Assembly: GCF_016899775.1 (NCBI RefSeq)
Contig: NZ_JACJJE010000025.1
Span: 1 to 43,983 of the forward strand
From: Pseudoflavonifractor capillosus
GTDB lineage: Bacteria; Bacillota; Clostridia; Oscillospirales; Oscillospiraceae
Direction: 5' to 3'
Length of the DNA stretch: 43,983 nt
A program made the position numbers and the translations under genes. The notes beneath the pieces are model-generated. The model was not told the DNA's origin. It did no database searches and saw only the letters and a program-made list of their open reading frames with translations. Below, piece after piece: positions 16,299 to 24,254 of this stretch; within the stretch, counting starts at the first letter, position 1, and each line of letters starts with the position of its first letter.

Positions 16299-16818
16299 AA
16301 AAATCCCTCCCGTTCCAGCCGCCGGACCGGATTTCCGGCGATATACCCGGCGGCCTCGTCAAAGTCCTGTTGATTGCGGAGGATGTGCTCGTAGTAGCCG
16401 CGCTGCCAGATAGCATGTTTGGGTGCGTTTGAGATTTTGTTTATTTTGCGGGATGAAAAGGATTTTAATTGCCGCACCAGTTCTGGAATGGCCGTAGGGG
16501 ACCCAGACCCGCCCGTCCCTCCAGGATTAGGATTCCGTGGATATGGTCAGGCATAATAATAAATGGGCCAAGAGAAAGACCGGAATTGTGGTTAGGAAGA
16601 TCATCCCATGTCTGCGCCACAATTTCACCAAATGGCGACAACGCTACCCGGGCGGGTCTGGGACCCGCCCCTACGGCGTTGGACGTTGGAGGAATGAGTT
16701 TCCCCAGAATGGGTTGCCTTTGTGCCGTGCAGATGGTGACGAAATAGGCACCGTTTTGGGAATAGTCGTAATTTTACAGGCGGATGGTTTTCCGGCGGGG
16801 GAGGGGAGGAGTGTCCAT
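16295..16818 (-). pseudogene. Broken REP-associated tyrosine transposase (RAYT, Y1/HUH)
   Basis: Single-strand transposases of this family move or spread REP-like palindromes. The start ATG (16818) gives MDTPPLPRRKTIRL, then a TAA (16774-16776) where a Lys is expected, then NYDYSQNGAYFVTICTAQR, MPDHIHGILILEG with the HUH His-x-His, and after a frame change QLKSFSSRKINKI, IWQRGYYEHILRNQQDF and a C-terminal YIAGNPVRRLEREGFL. The frame change sits inside an embedded copy of a palindromic repeat: the copy here (about 16495-16517) lacks 4 nt compared with the usual unit, and restoring them would rejoin the frames. A second repeat copy (about 16647-16675) is carried in frame as NAVGAGPRPAR. Catalytic Tyr is probably the Y in GYYEH or nearby. 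Confidence 0.85.
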
Positions 16819-16897
16819 AGGCGTGACCTCCGAATGAAAATCCAAACCAAAGGGCGGGCGGCCCAGGTGTGCCGCCCCTGCGGCGTGACGGATGGCC

Positions 16898-18259
16898 TTA
16901 TTCTCCCCGGTCCAGAATGGGCGCGCCCTGGTTGAGCTTGTCCAGGCCGGCCTGGATGTGGGCGATGGCCTCGGCGGGGGACAGCTTCACTTGCTCGCCG
17001 GTGGCCAGGTCCTTGACGGCGGCCACACCGGAAGAGATCTCGTCCTCCCCCAGGAAGATGACGTAGGGGATGTGGAGCTTGTCGGCGTAGGAGATCTTCT
17101 GCTTGAACTTCTTCTGCTCGCCGTGGATCTGAGCCCGGATGCCCGCCTCCCGCAGCTGGGTGGCCAGGGCGATGGCAGGGGACAGGTCCTCGGTCATGGG
17201 CAGGAGGAGCACGTCGGCGGGGGCGGTGTTCAGGCCGTCGTTCAGATAGCCCTGGTCCTCCAGCACAAAGAACAGGCGGGTCAGACCGATGGAAATTCCA
17301 ACGCCGGGGAGTTGTTTATCAGTGTAATATTCCGCCAAGTTATCATACCGGCCGCCGGAACAGATGGAGCCGATCTCCGGGTGGTCCAGCATGGTGGTCT
17401 CGTACACGGTGCCGGTGTAGTAGTCCAGGCCCCGGGCGATGGTCAGATCCACGGCGAAGTGGGTCTCGGGCACGCCGAAGGCGGACAGGTATTTTACTAC
17501 CGTGGTCAGCTCATCCAGGCCGGTGTCAAAGACCTCGTTCCGGCCCCGGTAGGTCTCCAGGGCGGCCAGCACCGCCTGGTTGCCTCCGGAGATGCCGATG
17601 AAGCGGAGGATCTCCTGGGCGCTGTCCTCACTGACGCCGCCCTCCACCAGCAGCTCCTTCACCTTGGCCGCGCCGATCTTGTCCAGCTTGTCCACGGTGC
17701 GCATGATCTCCCCGGACTGCTGGGTGAGGCCCAGCATGGCGTAGAAGCCGTTGAGGATCTTCCGGTTGTTCACCCGGATCTGGAACCGCTTCAGGCCCAG
17801 GGCGGTGAAGGCACGGTAGATGATGGAGGGGATCTCCGCCTCGTTGGAGATGTCCAGCTTGCCGTCGCCGATCACGTCGATGTCCGCCTGATAGAACTCC
17901 CGGAACCGGCCCCGCTGGGCCCGCTCTCCCCGGTAGACCTTGCCGATCTGGAAGCGGCGGAAGGGGAAGGTGAGGTGGCCGTAGTTCTGGGCCACGTACT
18001 TGGCCAGAGGCACCGTCAGGTCAAAGCGCAGGGACAGGTCGGTGTCGCCCTTCATGAAGCGGTAGATCTGCTTCTCCGTCTCGCCGCCCCCCTTGGCCAA
18101 TAAAACCTCGCTGGCCTCGATGAGGGGGGTGTCCAAGGGGGTGAAGCCGTACAGAGAGTAGGTGCGGCGGAGAATCTCCACCATGCGGTCGAATTGCGCC
18201 TGCCGGGCCGGGAGGAGCTCCATAAAGCCGGACAGGGTGCGGGGTTGTACTTTGCTCAT
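16898..18259 (-). CDS. hisS: Histidyl-tRNA synthetase
   Basis: A 453-residue HisRS, charging tRNA-His. Motif 1 region is around FTPLDTPLIEASEVLL; motif 2 is YRGERAQRGRFREFYQADIDVIG; the His-specific loops are LTIARGLDYYTGTVYE and CSGGRYDNL; motif 3 is GVGISIGLTRLFFVL. The C-terminal anticodon-binding domain starts at about 350 (ADVLLLPM, IPYVIFLGEDE). I chose ATG 18259, which has AAGGAG 10 nt upstream; an in-frame start 30 nt earlier is less well placed. It should head a hisS-aspS operon. No promoter or T-box lies directly in front of it; the nearest same-strand leader is the Asp T-box 2 kb upstream. Confidence 0.96.
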   Translation of the reverse strand: MSKVQPRTLSGFMELLPARQAQFDRMVEILRRTYSLYGFTPLDTPLIEASEVLLAKGGGETEKQIYRFMKGDTDLSLRFDLTVPLAKYVAQNYGHLTFPFRRFQIGKVYRGERAQRGRFREFYQADIDVIGDGKLDISNEAEIPSIIYRAFTALGLKRFQIRVNNRKILNGFYAMLGLTQQSGEIMRTVDKLDKIGAAKVKELLVEGGVSEDSAQEILRFIGISGGNQAVLAALETYRGRNEVFDTGLDELTTVVKYLSAFGVPETHFAVDLTIARGLDYYTGTVYETTMLDHPEIGSICSGGRYDNLAEYYTDKQLPGVGISIGLTRLFFVLEDQGYLNDGLNTAPADVLLLPMTEDLSPAIALATQLREAGIRAQIHGEQKKFKQKISYADKLHIPYVIFLGEDEISSGVAAVKDLATGEQVKLSPAEAIAHIQAGLDKLNQGAPILDRGE

Positions 18260-18289
18260 TGTATTGTCTCCTTTTTTGGTTGTTGACAA

Positions 18290-19013
18290 GTAAAGGTTTG
18301 GACTACATTTTTTCCGCCTGCCCTCCTAATAAGCCTTCCCCCTGGGGGCCGACTCCCCTTGTCAAGGGGAGATGTCGCGCAGCGACAGAGGGGATAGGGA
18401 CAGGTGCCCCCGAAGGGGGTGGATGAGGGGGCGATGATAGAACGCTTTTTTGTAGGGCCCGATGCCCTCATCGGGCCGCTGGATGGCTCTTTTCGCAGGG
18501 GAATTTCGCCGCCTGCGGGCGGCGAGTTCCTTTGCCCATGGCGGCAAAGTAACCAAAACGCCACCGGGGACGGCTCCGGATGAGCACTTCGTGCTCATAG
18601 TCGCCTTTCCCCGGACCCCCATTACGGGGGTTACCCCTTGGGTCAGGCAGAGATTTTTCGGCGCGCAAAATCTGAGTGGCGGTTTGTGTTTCCTCTCGGG
18701 CCACTGGGCCCTGGGTTTGCAAAAATTAGGACGGGTGCGGTTCCGCCGCCGCGCCTGGGTTTGCCGAACCAACGGTACCGGGCCAGAATACGGGATACCT
18801 CATCCGTCTGGCCTTCGGCCAGCCACCTTCCCCTAAAGGGGAAGGCAGTGGGATGCCATTTCAGAAGCCTTCCCCTTTAGGGGAAGGTGCCCCCGAAGGG
18901 GGCGGATGAGGTGAGCGGCTAAAGGCCGCCCACGGGCCGGTCTGGGACCGGTCCCTACGCATTTTGATCGGGCATCTGGATACGCCGTAGGGGCGGCACA
19001 CTGGGCCGCCCGC
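18290..19013. repeat. Gene-free repeat block upstream of hisS
   Basis: Contains GATGTCGCGCAGCGACAGAGG and GGATGAGG hairpins (about 18330-18430), GGGCCCGATG/CATCGGGCC (about 18450-18476), a long multi-hairpin repeat in plus orientation (about 18500-18790, with TGAGCAC/GTGCTCA near 18579-18597), and GGATGAGG repeats with stems CTGGCC/GGCCAG (18808-18822) and GCCCCC/GGGGGC (about 18889-18903). No gene found. Confidence 0.78.
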
Positions 19014-19235
19014 CTACCGGTTGATTTCCGGGTTGTCGGTGCGGCCGACTAAATAGTCAATGGATACCCCAAAATAATCTGCCAGGCCAATCAAGCCTTT
19101 CATTTCCGGGCTGGCGCGGCCCTTTTCATAGGAATAGATGGCGTATTTTTTTACACCGATTACGGCGCCTAACGCCTCTTGGGATATGTTATTTTTTGTA
19201 CGAAGTTCCCGGATGCGTTCGGAAAAATCAGCCAT
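19014..19235 (-). CDS. Xre-family small repressor, pair 1
   Basis: A 73-residue HTH_XRE protein that is almost only the DNA-binding domain: FSERIRELRTKNNISQEALGAVIGVKKYAIYSYEKGR (helices 1-4), followed by DYFGVSIDYLVGRTD, typical of Xre repressors. Start 19235 is preceded by GGAGGT. It is divergent from a 90-residue gene, and a palindrome in the shared promoter fits as its operator. A second pair of the same design is at 24255-24822. Confidence 0.9.
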   Translation of the reverse strand: MADFSERIRELRTKNNISQEALGAVIGVKKYAIYSYEKGRASPEMKGLIGLADYFGVSIDYLVGRTDNPEINR

Positions 19236-19252
19236 AGGACCTCCAAAAGCTC

Positions 19253-19282
19253 TTGACAAGTAGTATATAAAACTACTATACT
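19253..19282 (+). promoter_or_regulatory. Promoter with internal operator, pair 1
   Basis: -35 TTGACA (19253-19258), 18-nt spacer, -10 TATACT (19277-19282) driving the 90-residue gene. The spacer holds the inverted repeat AGTAGT (19259-19264) and ACTACT (19272-19277), a likely Xre binding site that would block polymerase. AAAACTAC recurs at about 19296-19303. Confidence 0.75.
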
Positions 19283-19318
19283 ATAAGTGGTTTTTAAAAC
19301 TACGAATGGGTGATAACT

Positions 19319-19591
19319 ATGAAATCTGCTCTATCGGATCTATTCAATCTATTGGAACAACAACACGAGGGCACTATGTCGCCGGAACAAAAGGAGGCCA
19401 TAGACCTGGCGGCTCCCTGGGCCAAGCGTTTGGAGGAGCTGGCGGCCAGTCCGGCGGAGTTTGACAGCATCTGGAGCGCGTCCATGGAGATCGGGCAGTC
19501 GGACCAGCCGGTGTGGTTTGCCCGGGGGTTCCGGCTGGGGGCGCGTCTGATGCTGGAGGTGCTGGGGGAGAGGGAAGTTTTCCACCGCTGA
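19319..19591 (+). CDS. 90-residue protein of an Xre-linked pair (DUF6809-like?)
   Basis: A 90-residue, helix-rich soluble protein with no enzymatic motif. It starts MKSALSDLFNLLEQ and ends with FARGFRLGARLMLEVLGE. The end resembles the gut-Clostridia family I remember as DUF6809, but I could not check this. I chose ATG 19319; a GTG in frame 9 nt earlier is possible. It has the same length, the same Gly-x-x-Leu-Gly ending and the same divergent Xre neighbour as the gene at 24550-24822. No toxin or antitoxin motif is visible; a regulator-effector pair is an inference from arrangement only. Confidence 0.78.
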   Translation: MKSALSDLFNLLEQQHEGTMSPEQKEAIDLAAPWAKRLEELAASPAEFDSIWSASMEIGQSDQPVWFARGFRLGARLMLEVLGEREVFHR

Positions 19592-20264
19592 GGGGGAGGG
19601 TGTGGAAAGAGGGGAGAAGGTGCATGACAAGGAATCACCCTCATCCGTCACGCTTCGCGTGACACCTTCCCCCTTGTAGGGGGAAGGCTTGGGCGGGCGG
19701 CCTTTGGCCGCTCACCTCATCCGCCCCCTTCGGGGGCACCTTCCCCTAAAGGGGAAGGCTTTTGGGCGACCGCAAGGGTCGCCCCTACGGGGGAAACGCA
19801 CCGGGAGCGTTAGTTCGGCAGAGCCAGGCGCAGATCTTGAACCGCAAATGTTTTAAATTTTGCAGGCTAAGGCCCCCAGTGGGGCCGGAAGGAATTGCAC
19901 TCAAGCACTCCTGATTTTGCGCGCCGGAAATTTTCTGCCAAGCCGAAGGGGTAGCCCCCGTAAATGGGGTCCGGGGAAAGGCGACTAGGAGCACCGGAAC
20001 GGTGCTCCTCTGGAGCCGTCCCCCGGCGATCCTTTGGTTTCTTTCCCATCGCTGGGAAAGAAACTCGCCCCGCAGGGCGAAACCCTCCCGCCGCCCGCAG
20101 GCGGCGAAATCCCCCTGCGAGGAACGAAACCGCTCCATTATCGCCCCCTCATCCGCCCCAGTGTGCGCACTGGGGCACCTTCCCCCCAGGGGGAAGGCTA
20201 TAGTAGTGGGGCGGAGAAACGAAGTTTCGCACAAAGTTCTTTGCCAAGCTTTCTTTCAAGAAAG
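19592..20264. repeat. Gene-free repeat block between the T-box and Xre pair 1
   Basis: Contains GGATGAGG repeats (about 19640-19690 and 19715-19760), one long multi-hairpin repeat in minus orientation (about 19795-20110; stems GTTTCTTTCCCA/TGGGAAAGAAAC at 20037-20048 and 20053-20064, and AGGAGCACCG/CGGTGCTCCT at 19987-19996 and 20000-20009), a GGATGAGG repeat with a long stem GCCCCAGTG/CACTGGGGC (20155-20163 and 20168-20176), and an inverted 'AAAGAACTTTGTGCG' repeat (about 20217-20265). No gene follows the T-box here. Confidence 0.8.
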
Positions 20265-20267
20265 CGG

Positions 20268-20530
20268 AAAAACGCTCTCATCCCGTGATTGGGACGAGAG
20301 CGTCTGGTTCGCTTCGTGGTGCCACCCAATTTCAGAGCGGCCGGGCCGCTCCCTCTGGACCCCGTGTTGCGGCGGGGGAGCCGCGCCTGTCTCCAGGCCC
20401 GCTGGTGGCGCCGTCTTTGGCCGGGTCCGTCTCCGTGGGGTCCTCTCAACCTGGGGCGGCTGCCCGTGGGACCTCTCTCTGTCCGGCGGTATCCCGGTTA
20501 CTCATGCGCCGTCGTGGCGGTGAACGCTGA
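20268..20530 (-). promoter_or_regulatory. T-box leader with aspartate specifier
   Basis: Minus-strand T-box riboswitch. Stem I base is GGCGC/GCGCC; AGTA (20499-20502) lies on the 5' side of the specifier loop; AGAGAG and a GGTCC/GGACC apical stem follow; the 3' side reads CCAAA-GAC-G with GAC at 20413-20415, the codon for Asp. The conserved T-box segment is GGGTGGCACCACGAAGC (about 20311-20327). The terminator stem is ACGCTCTC-TCCC/GGGA-GAGAGCGT (20272-20303) followed by TTTTT. It should read uncharged tRNA-Asp and let transcription continue. No gene follows directly; the nearest same-strand synthetases are hisS-aspS, starting 2 kb further. Confidence 0.9.
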
Positions 20531-20531
20531 T

Positions 20532-20560
20532 ATGCTACCCTATTTTCCCCAAAAAGTCAA
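20532..20560 (-). promoter_or_regulatory. Promoter of the T-box leader
   Basis: Minus strand: -35 TTGACT (20555-20560), 17-nt spacer, -10 TAGCAT (20532-20537). The predicted transcript starts just ahead of the T-box stem I. Confidence 0.65.
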
Positions 20561-20575
20561 GGAAATGTGGAAAAC

Positions 20576-20992
20576 TTACAGGGCGAAGGGCACCCGGTTG
20601 GGGTTCATGCCGATGCGCCAGTCCAGGTCGCCCCGGGCCAGGCCGTGAATGAGCAGCTCGGCGGTGGCCACGTTGGTGGCCAGGGGGACGGAGTGCTCGT
20701 CACATAGGCGGGAGATATACATGACGCTGTCGTCCATGTCGGTGTCCTTGGGGTAGTTGAAGAACAGGACCATGTCGATCTCATTGTAAATGATGCGCTG
20801 GCCGATCTGCTCGATGCCGCCGTGCTCGTGGGACAGGAACAGGTTGACCGGCAGGCCGGTGGCCTCCGCCACCATACGCCCCGTGGCATTGGTGGCGCAG
20901 ACGGTGTGCTTGGACAGGACCCCGCAGTAGGCGGTGCAGAATTGGACCATCAGCTCCTGTTTGCGGTTGTGGCACATAAGGGCGATGTTCAT
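20576..20992 (-). CDS. mgsA: Methylglyoxal synthase-like protein, altered active site
   Basis: A 138-residue MgsA-fold protein; true MgsA turns dihydroxyacetone phosphate into methylglyoxal. Family framework: MNIALMCHNRKQELM, ATNATGRMVAEATGL, IIYNEIDMVLFF, VPLATNVATAELLIHGLARGDLDW. The usual LSGPLGGDQQIG block is LSHEHGGIEQIG, so the catalytic Asp (D71 in E. coli) is Ile60 and the phosphate-binding SGP is SHE. The conserved PHxPD region is PKDTDMDDS, with no His. The family Asp next to the first His is Asn9. It may not make methylglyoxal. It lies 31 nt downstream of minD, the usual Clostridia order (minD-minE-rodA-mgsA), with minE and rodA absent. Confidence 0.85.
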   Translation of the reverse strand: MNIALMCHNRKQELMVQFCTAYCGVLSKHTVCATNATGRMVAEATGLPVNLFLSHEHGGIEQIGQRIIYNEIDMVLFFNYPKDTDMDDSVMYISRLCDEHSVPLATNVATAELLIHGLARGDLDWRIGMNPNRVPFAL

Positions 20993-21023
20993 GGCGGTTA
21001 CCTCCTTATATCATGCTGGAGGA

Positions 21024-21758
21024 TCAGCGGATGCGCATAATGGGCACCCGGTATCCCTCAATTCGTTTGGCAATATTCAGACAGGCGTTGGCCGCGCCCC
21101 GGCGGCCCTCCAGAATCAGGGGGCGGCCCATGTTGGCGGCCAGAATGACCCGCCGGTCCTCTGGGATCACCCCGATGAGGGGCAGTCCGGCGGCGTCCAT
21201 GGCGTCGTCGATGGTAGTGCGCAGCTCCCGCAGCAGCTTGGGCTGGATGCGGTTCATCACCAGATGGACCTGGCGGAGATGGTACAGCTCCTCCACGGCG
21301 CGCTGGGCATCCCGCAGGGAGGAGGCGTCGTTGGTGGCCACCACCAGCGCCCGGTCGGCGCCGCAGGTAGCCAGCTGAAAGCCGGGCCCCAGTCCGGCGG
21401 GACAGTCGATGAAAATATAGTCGTACCGGTCCCGGGCCGTGCGCAGCAGCGCCCGAATGCTGCCCGCCGTCACGTGGGGCGGGAGACGCATGGGGGCGGT
21501 GAGCAGGGACAGGTTGGGCAGGTCCGGGTGGGACACGGCGGCCCGGGCCAGGGGACAGTTCCCCAGGGCCACGTCGGCAAAGTCCATCAGCGCCCGATCG
21601 CTGAGTCCCAGCGAAATATCCAGGTTCCGAAGGCCGATGTCCATGTCGATGCACAGCACGGTTTTTCCCAGCCGGGCCAGACAGGAGGCCACTCCTCCGG
21701 TGACCGTAGTCTTGCCCGTCCCCCCTTTGCCGGAGGTGACGGTGATGACAGTTCCCAT
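21024..21758 (-). CDS. minD: Septum-site ATPase MinD
   Basis: A 244-residue MinD/ParA ATPase that places the division site on the membrane. Deviant Walker A is KGGTGKTTV near the N-terminus, switch I DMDIGLRNLDISLGL, and YIFIDCPAGLGPGF is Walker B. The C-terminal end is IAKRIEGYRVPIMRIR; only a weak amphipathic membrane-targeting helix can be seen, shorter than the usual MinD tail. Neither minC nor minE is in the window. Start 21758 has AGGAGG nearby. Likely cotranscribed with the mgsA-like gene. Confidence 0.9.
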   Translation of the reverse strand: MGTVITVTSGKGGTGKTTVTGGVASCLARLGKTVLCIDMDIGLRNLDISLGLSDRALMDFADVALGNCPLARAAVSHPDLPNLSLLTAPMRLPPHVTAGSIRALLRTARDRYDYIFIDCPAGLGPGFQLATCGADRALVVATNDASSLRDAQRAVEELYHLRQVHLVMNRIQPKLLRELRTTIDDAMDAAGLPLIGVIPEDRRVILAANMGRPLILEGRRGAANACLNIAKRIEGYRVPIMRIR

Positions 21759-21784
21759 GGAATTCCTCCTATCTCACCAAGTTA

Positions 21785-21812
21785 AGTCTATCACAAATCC
21801 TAGGTTCGTCAA
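21785..21812 (-). promoter_or_regulatory. Promoter of minD
   Basis: Minus strand: -35 TTGACG (21807-21812), 16-nt spacer, -10 TAGACT (21785-21790), about 27 nt upstream of the start. Confidence 0.6.
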
Positions 21813-21906
21813 TGGTTTTTTGAAAAAATTTTGCATGATTTTAATGGTTTTGTTAAAAAAATCCCGGAAAAGCTCCGCGCAATGGGCAAAAGCGGCTGGA
21901 TGCGGG

Positions 21907-22623
21907 TCACAGGGGCTGCTTTTGAATCCTGGCCCACCGGCGGGGGTAGCCCTTCAGGGTGGGGGCCAGCTTCCGGATGGGGAGGAGCCGGTGGGTGACC
22001 TGGGTGCCGGGGATGGCATAGTCCACCGGCTCCTCGGCCCGGCCCCCCAGCAGCTTGATGCAGTGGGCGGCCTCCTCCACCTCGGAGGCGGACTCGGTGG
22101 TCTTCATGGCCAGGAACTGCCCGCCCACCTTCACATAGGGCAGACACAGCTCCCCCAGCAGGCGCAGCTGGGCCACCGCCCGGGCGGTGACAAAGTCGAA
22201 GCTGTCCCGGTATCCCTTCACCAGGGCCTGCTCCTCGGCCCGGGCGTGGATGGCCTGGATGCCCTCCAGCCCCAGCTGGGCGCACACTTCGTTGAGCCAG
22301 TCCACCCGCTTGCCCAGGCTGTCCAGCAGGGTGACCTGGAGGGAGGGGACCAGAATTTTCAGGGGCAGTCCGGGCAGGCCCGCCCCGGTGCCCACGTCGA
22401 TGAGGGTTTTCTCGCCCTGAAAATCGGCGCACAAAAGCAGGGCGGCGCTGTCCAGCATGTGGAGGCGGGCCGCCTGCTCCGGGTCGGTGATGGCGGTCAG
22501 GTTCATCACCTGGTTTTTTTCCAGCATGAGGCGGCCGTACTCGGCCAGCTGCTCCGGGGCCTCGGGGGGCACCTGGTCCAGCAGGCCCAGCTCCGCCAAG
22601 CCGTCGCGAATGATCTCTTTCAT
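21907..22623 (-). CDS. rsmG: 16S rRNA G527 N7-methyltransferase
   Basis: A 238-residue RsmG (GidB), which methylates 16S rRNA in the 530 loop using SAM. Family marks: NQVMNLTAITDPEQAARLHMLDSAALL, TLIDVGTGAGLPGLPLKI (SAM loop), VTLLDSLGKRVDWLNEV, and FDFVTARAVAQLRLLGELCLPYVKVGG. Start ATG 22623 lies 4 nt after the stop of the 112-residue gene, with GGAGG inside that gene's end. In many Firmicutes rsmG sits beside noc-parA-parB near oriC; here it is 8 kb away from noc, so the cluster has been partly separated. Confidence 0.95.
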   Translation of the reverse strand: MKEIIRDGLAELGLLDQVPPEAPEQLAEYGRLMLEKNQVMNLTAITDPEQAARLHMLDSAALLLCADFQGEKTLIDVGTGAGLPGLPLKILVPSLQVTLLDSLGKRVDWLNEVCAQLGLEGIQAIHARAEEQALVKGYRDSFDFVTARAVAQLRLLGELCLPYVKVGGQFLAMKTTESASEVEEAAHCIKLLGGRAEEPVDYAIPGTQVTHRLLPIRKLAPTLKGYPRRWARIQKQPL

Positions 22624-22627
22624 CCCG

Positions 22628-22966
22628 TTACCTCCCAAAATTGGACAGCAGGCCCACGATCCCGATGGGCAGGGTGGCCAGGGCGGCGGCCCAGCACAAA
22701 ATGGCCAGCAGGATGGCGGCGACCTTCCCCGGCCGCCCGGTGGAGCGCCAGCTCACCAGCCCCAGGGCGCCCAGACCGATGAGGCCGGGGACCGTCAGCA
22801 GGGGGCCCAGGTTGCCCAGCATGTATCCGTTGAAAAAGTAAAAGGTGGTGAGGGCCAGGCCGATGAGCACATAGGCCAGGGCGATCCAGGCCAGGGTGCG
22901 CTTCACCGGGGAGGCGGGGGTGTAGCCCTCCGGAGTATGCTGCTCCGGCTTTTTATTGTCAGACAT
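22628..22966 (-). CDS. Small membrane protein (three segments)
   Basis: A 112-residue protein of unknown role. A polar start (MSDNKKPEQHTPEGYTPASP) is followed by three or four hydrophobic segments: about 24-44 (LAWIALAYVLIGLALTTFY), 50-72, and 83-108. ATG 22966 has AAAGGAG 6 nt upstream. Its stop is 4 nt from rsmG, so the two are probably coupled. A much longer open frame in the same phase upstream is out of frame with the acyltransferase gene and was not used. Confidence 0.8.
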   Translation of the reverse strand: MSDNKKPEQHTPEGYTPASPVKRTLAWIALAYVLIGLALTTFYFFNGYMLGNLGPLLTVPGLIGLGALGLVSWRSTGRPGKVAAILLAILCWAAALATLPIGIVGLLSNFGR

Positions 22967-23007
22967 GGGCGTCTCCTTTTTATTGATGCTTGCACAGAAT
23001 GGATGTT

Positions 23008-24069
23008 TTATCGGACTGCCGCAGCGCGGGAGCCCAGGATTTTCTTGCCCCGACCGTATCCCCACTGCCACAGAATGCACAGCAGGAAGGTGACCGGGTA
23101 GATAAAGGCGACCCGGAGAAGAAACTGGAGGGATACCTTCGTAATGCCCAAATGGGGGATAAAGTCGTTGAACCAGGTGATGAGCAGCGAATGATACAGA
23201 TAGACCAGGAAGCTGGCCCGGTCCATCTTCTGGGCAAGGGGCGGCAGGCGGATGGGAAACCGCAGCGCCAGGGCGTACAGGGCGGGAATGGCGGCGAGCT
23301 GATACAGGGTGTGGAGCGTCTCCAGGAAGGGGACAGGCTGTCCGTTTACAAAATGCTGCCAGCTGCAATACGCGTCCGCCGCCATGAGAAACAGAGCGCA
23401 GCCCACTAGCAGGCGCAGGTTCTTTTGCAGCAGCTCCACAAACTCCTGATAACACTGCCCCGCGCAGCAGCCAGCCAGATAGTAGACCAGATAGGTGGTG
23501 AAAATGCGGTCCCCATAGGCGAAGTTCAGGGCAGGGGAGAGGAGGTGGAGCATGTCGTTCAGGTACTGGGCGCTGAGCAGGGTGATCCCCAGAGCTATGG
23601 GGAGAAGAATCACCGGTGACCACCGCCGGGCCAGCCACCGAAACAGGGGAACCAGCACCACAAACTGGGCCAGAGCCACCAAAAAGTAGAAGGGGGCGGA
23701 CAGGTCCCCCCGGATGGCGTACCCGATGAGATCGGGGAGGGAGAACCCAAAATAGCCGTGGCGCATGAAGTACATATAATAGACCGCCACCGCCAGCAGA
23801 TAGGGCAGAAAGATAGCCTGGACACGCCGGCGCCAGTACCGGCCCAACGGGGGAGGATCCGTAGGCAGCGTCAGTTTGACTCCGCTGAGAAAGAAGAAAC
23901 CCGTGACCGACACAAAGGCCAGTCTCTGGAGACAGATCATCAGTCCAAACTGCCAGCTGCTGTGGTCCAACACCAAAACAGGTTGGCTGGAGCAGTGAAT
24001 CCAGATGACCAGACAGCAAAAAAGCAGATTTAAAACGGACAGCTCGCTCAGGCGCTTTTTTTCCGCCAT
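23008..24069 (-). CDS. Membrane acyltransferase (acyltransferase-3 family)
   Basis: A 353-residue polytopic membrane protein of the acyltransferase-3 family, which moves acyl groups onto sugars of surface polymers. About ten membrane segments. LFCCLVIWIHCSSQP holds the conserved His in the first segment, VSVTGFFFLSGVKL the second, and YWRRRVQAIFLPYLL the conserved Arg region. C-terminal ASFLVYLYHSLLI is also typical. The acceptor is unknown. ATG 24069 follows GGGAGG; an in-frame ATG 63 nt earlier lacks a site. The upstream 24130-24250 is A+T-rich and probably holds its promoter. Confidence 0.88.
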   Translation of the reverse strand: MAEKKRLSELSVLNLLFCCLVIWIHCSSQPVLVLDHSSWQFGLMICLQRLAFVSVTGFFFLSGVKLTLPTDPPPLGRYWRRRVQAIFLPYLLAVAVYYMYFMRHGYFGFSLPDLIGYAIRGDLSAPFYFLVALAQFVVLVPLFRWLARRWSPVILLPIALGITLLSAQYLNDMLHLLSPALNFAYGDRIFTTYLVYYLAGCCAGQCYQEFVELLQKNLRLLVGCALFLMAADAYCSWQHFVNGQPVPFLETLHTLYQLAAIPALYALALRFPIRLPPLAQKMDRASFLVYLYHSLLITWFNDFIPHLGITKVSLQFLLRVAFIYPVTFLLCILWQWGYGRGKKILGSRAAAVR

Positions 24070-24254
24070 GGTGGATTCCTCCCGGTTTTGTTCTCTCCGG
24101 AATCCCTTGAGCCCCAAGGGGTTCCAGACCATCGCCCGTCTGGAGCGGATTTCAGGGGGAAAAATGACCTCCGATAGGGTTTGGAGGGGCGCAGATCGCT
24201 CCAGAACGGTAAAACAAATCGTATTATTCTATATAATTTATACGTATTATAAAA

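Noticed and set aside
19785-20234. Minus-strand frame behind the T-box as its target gene
   Set aside because: It is a translation of the multi-hairpin repeat (same product pieces appear at other copies) and has no ribosome site.
22967-24019. Long minus-strand frame ahead of the 112-residue gene
   Set aside because: It overlaps the acyltransferase gene out of frame and is Pro/Gly/Ser-rich nonsense. A strong ribosome site at 22966 marks the true start of the small gene.
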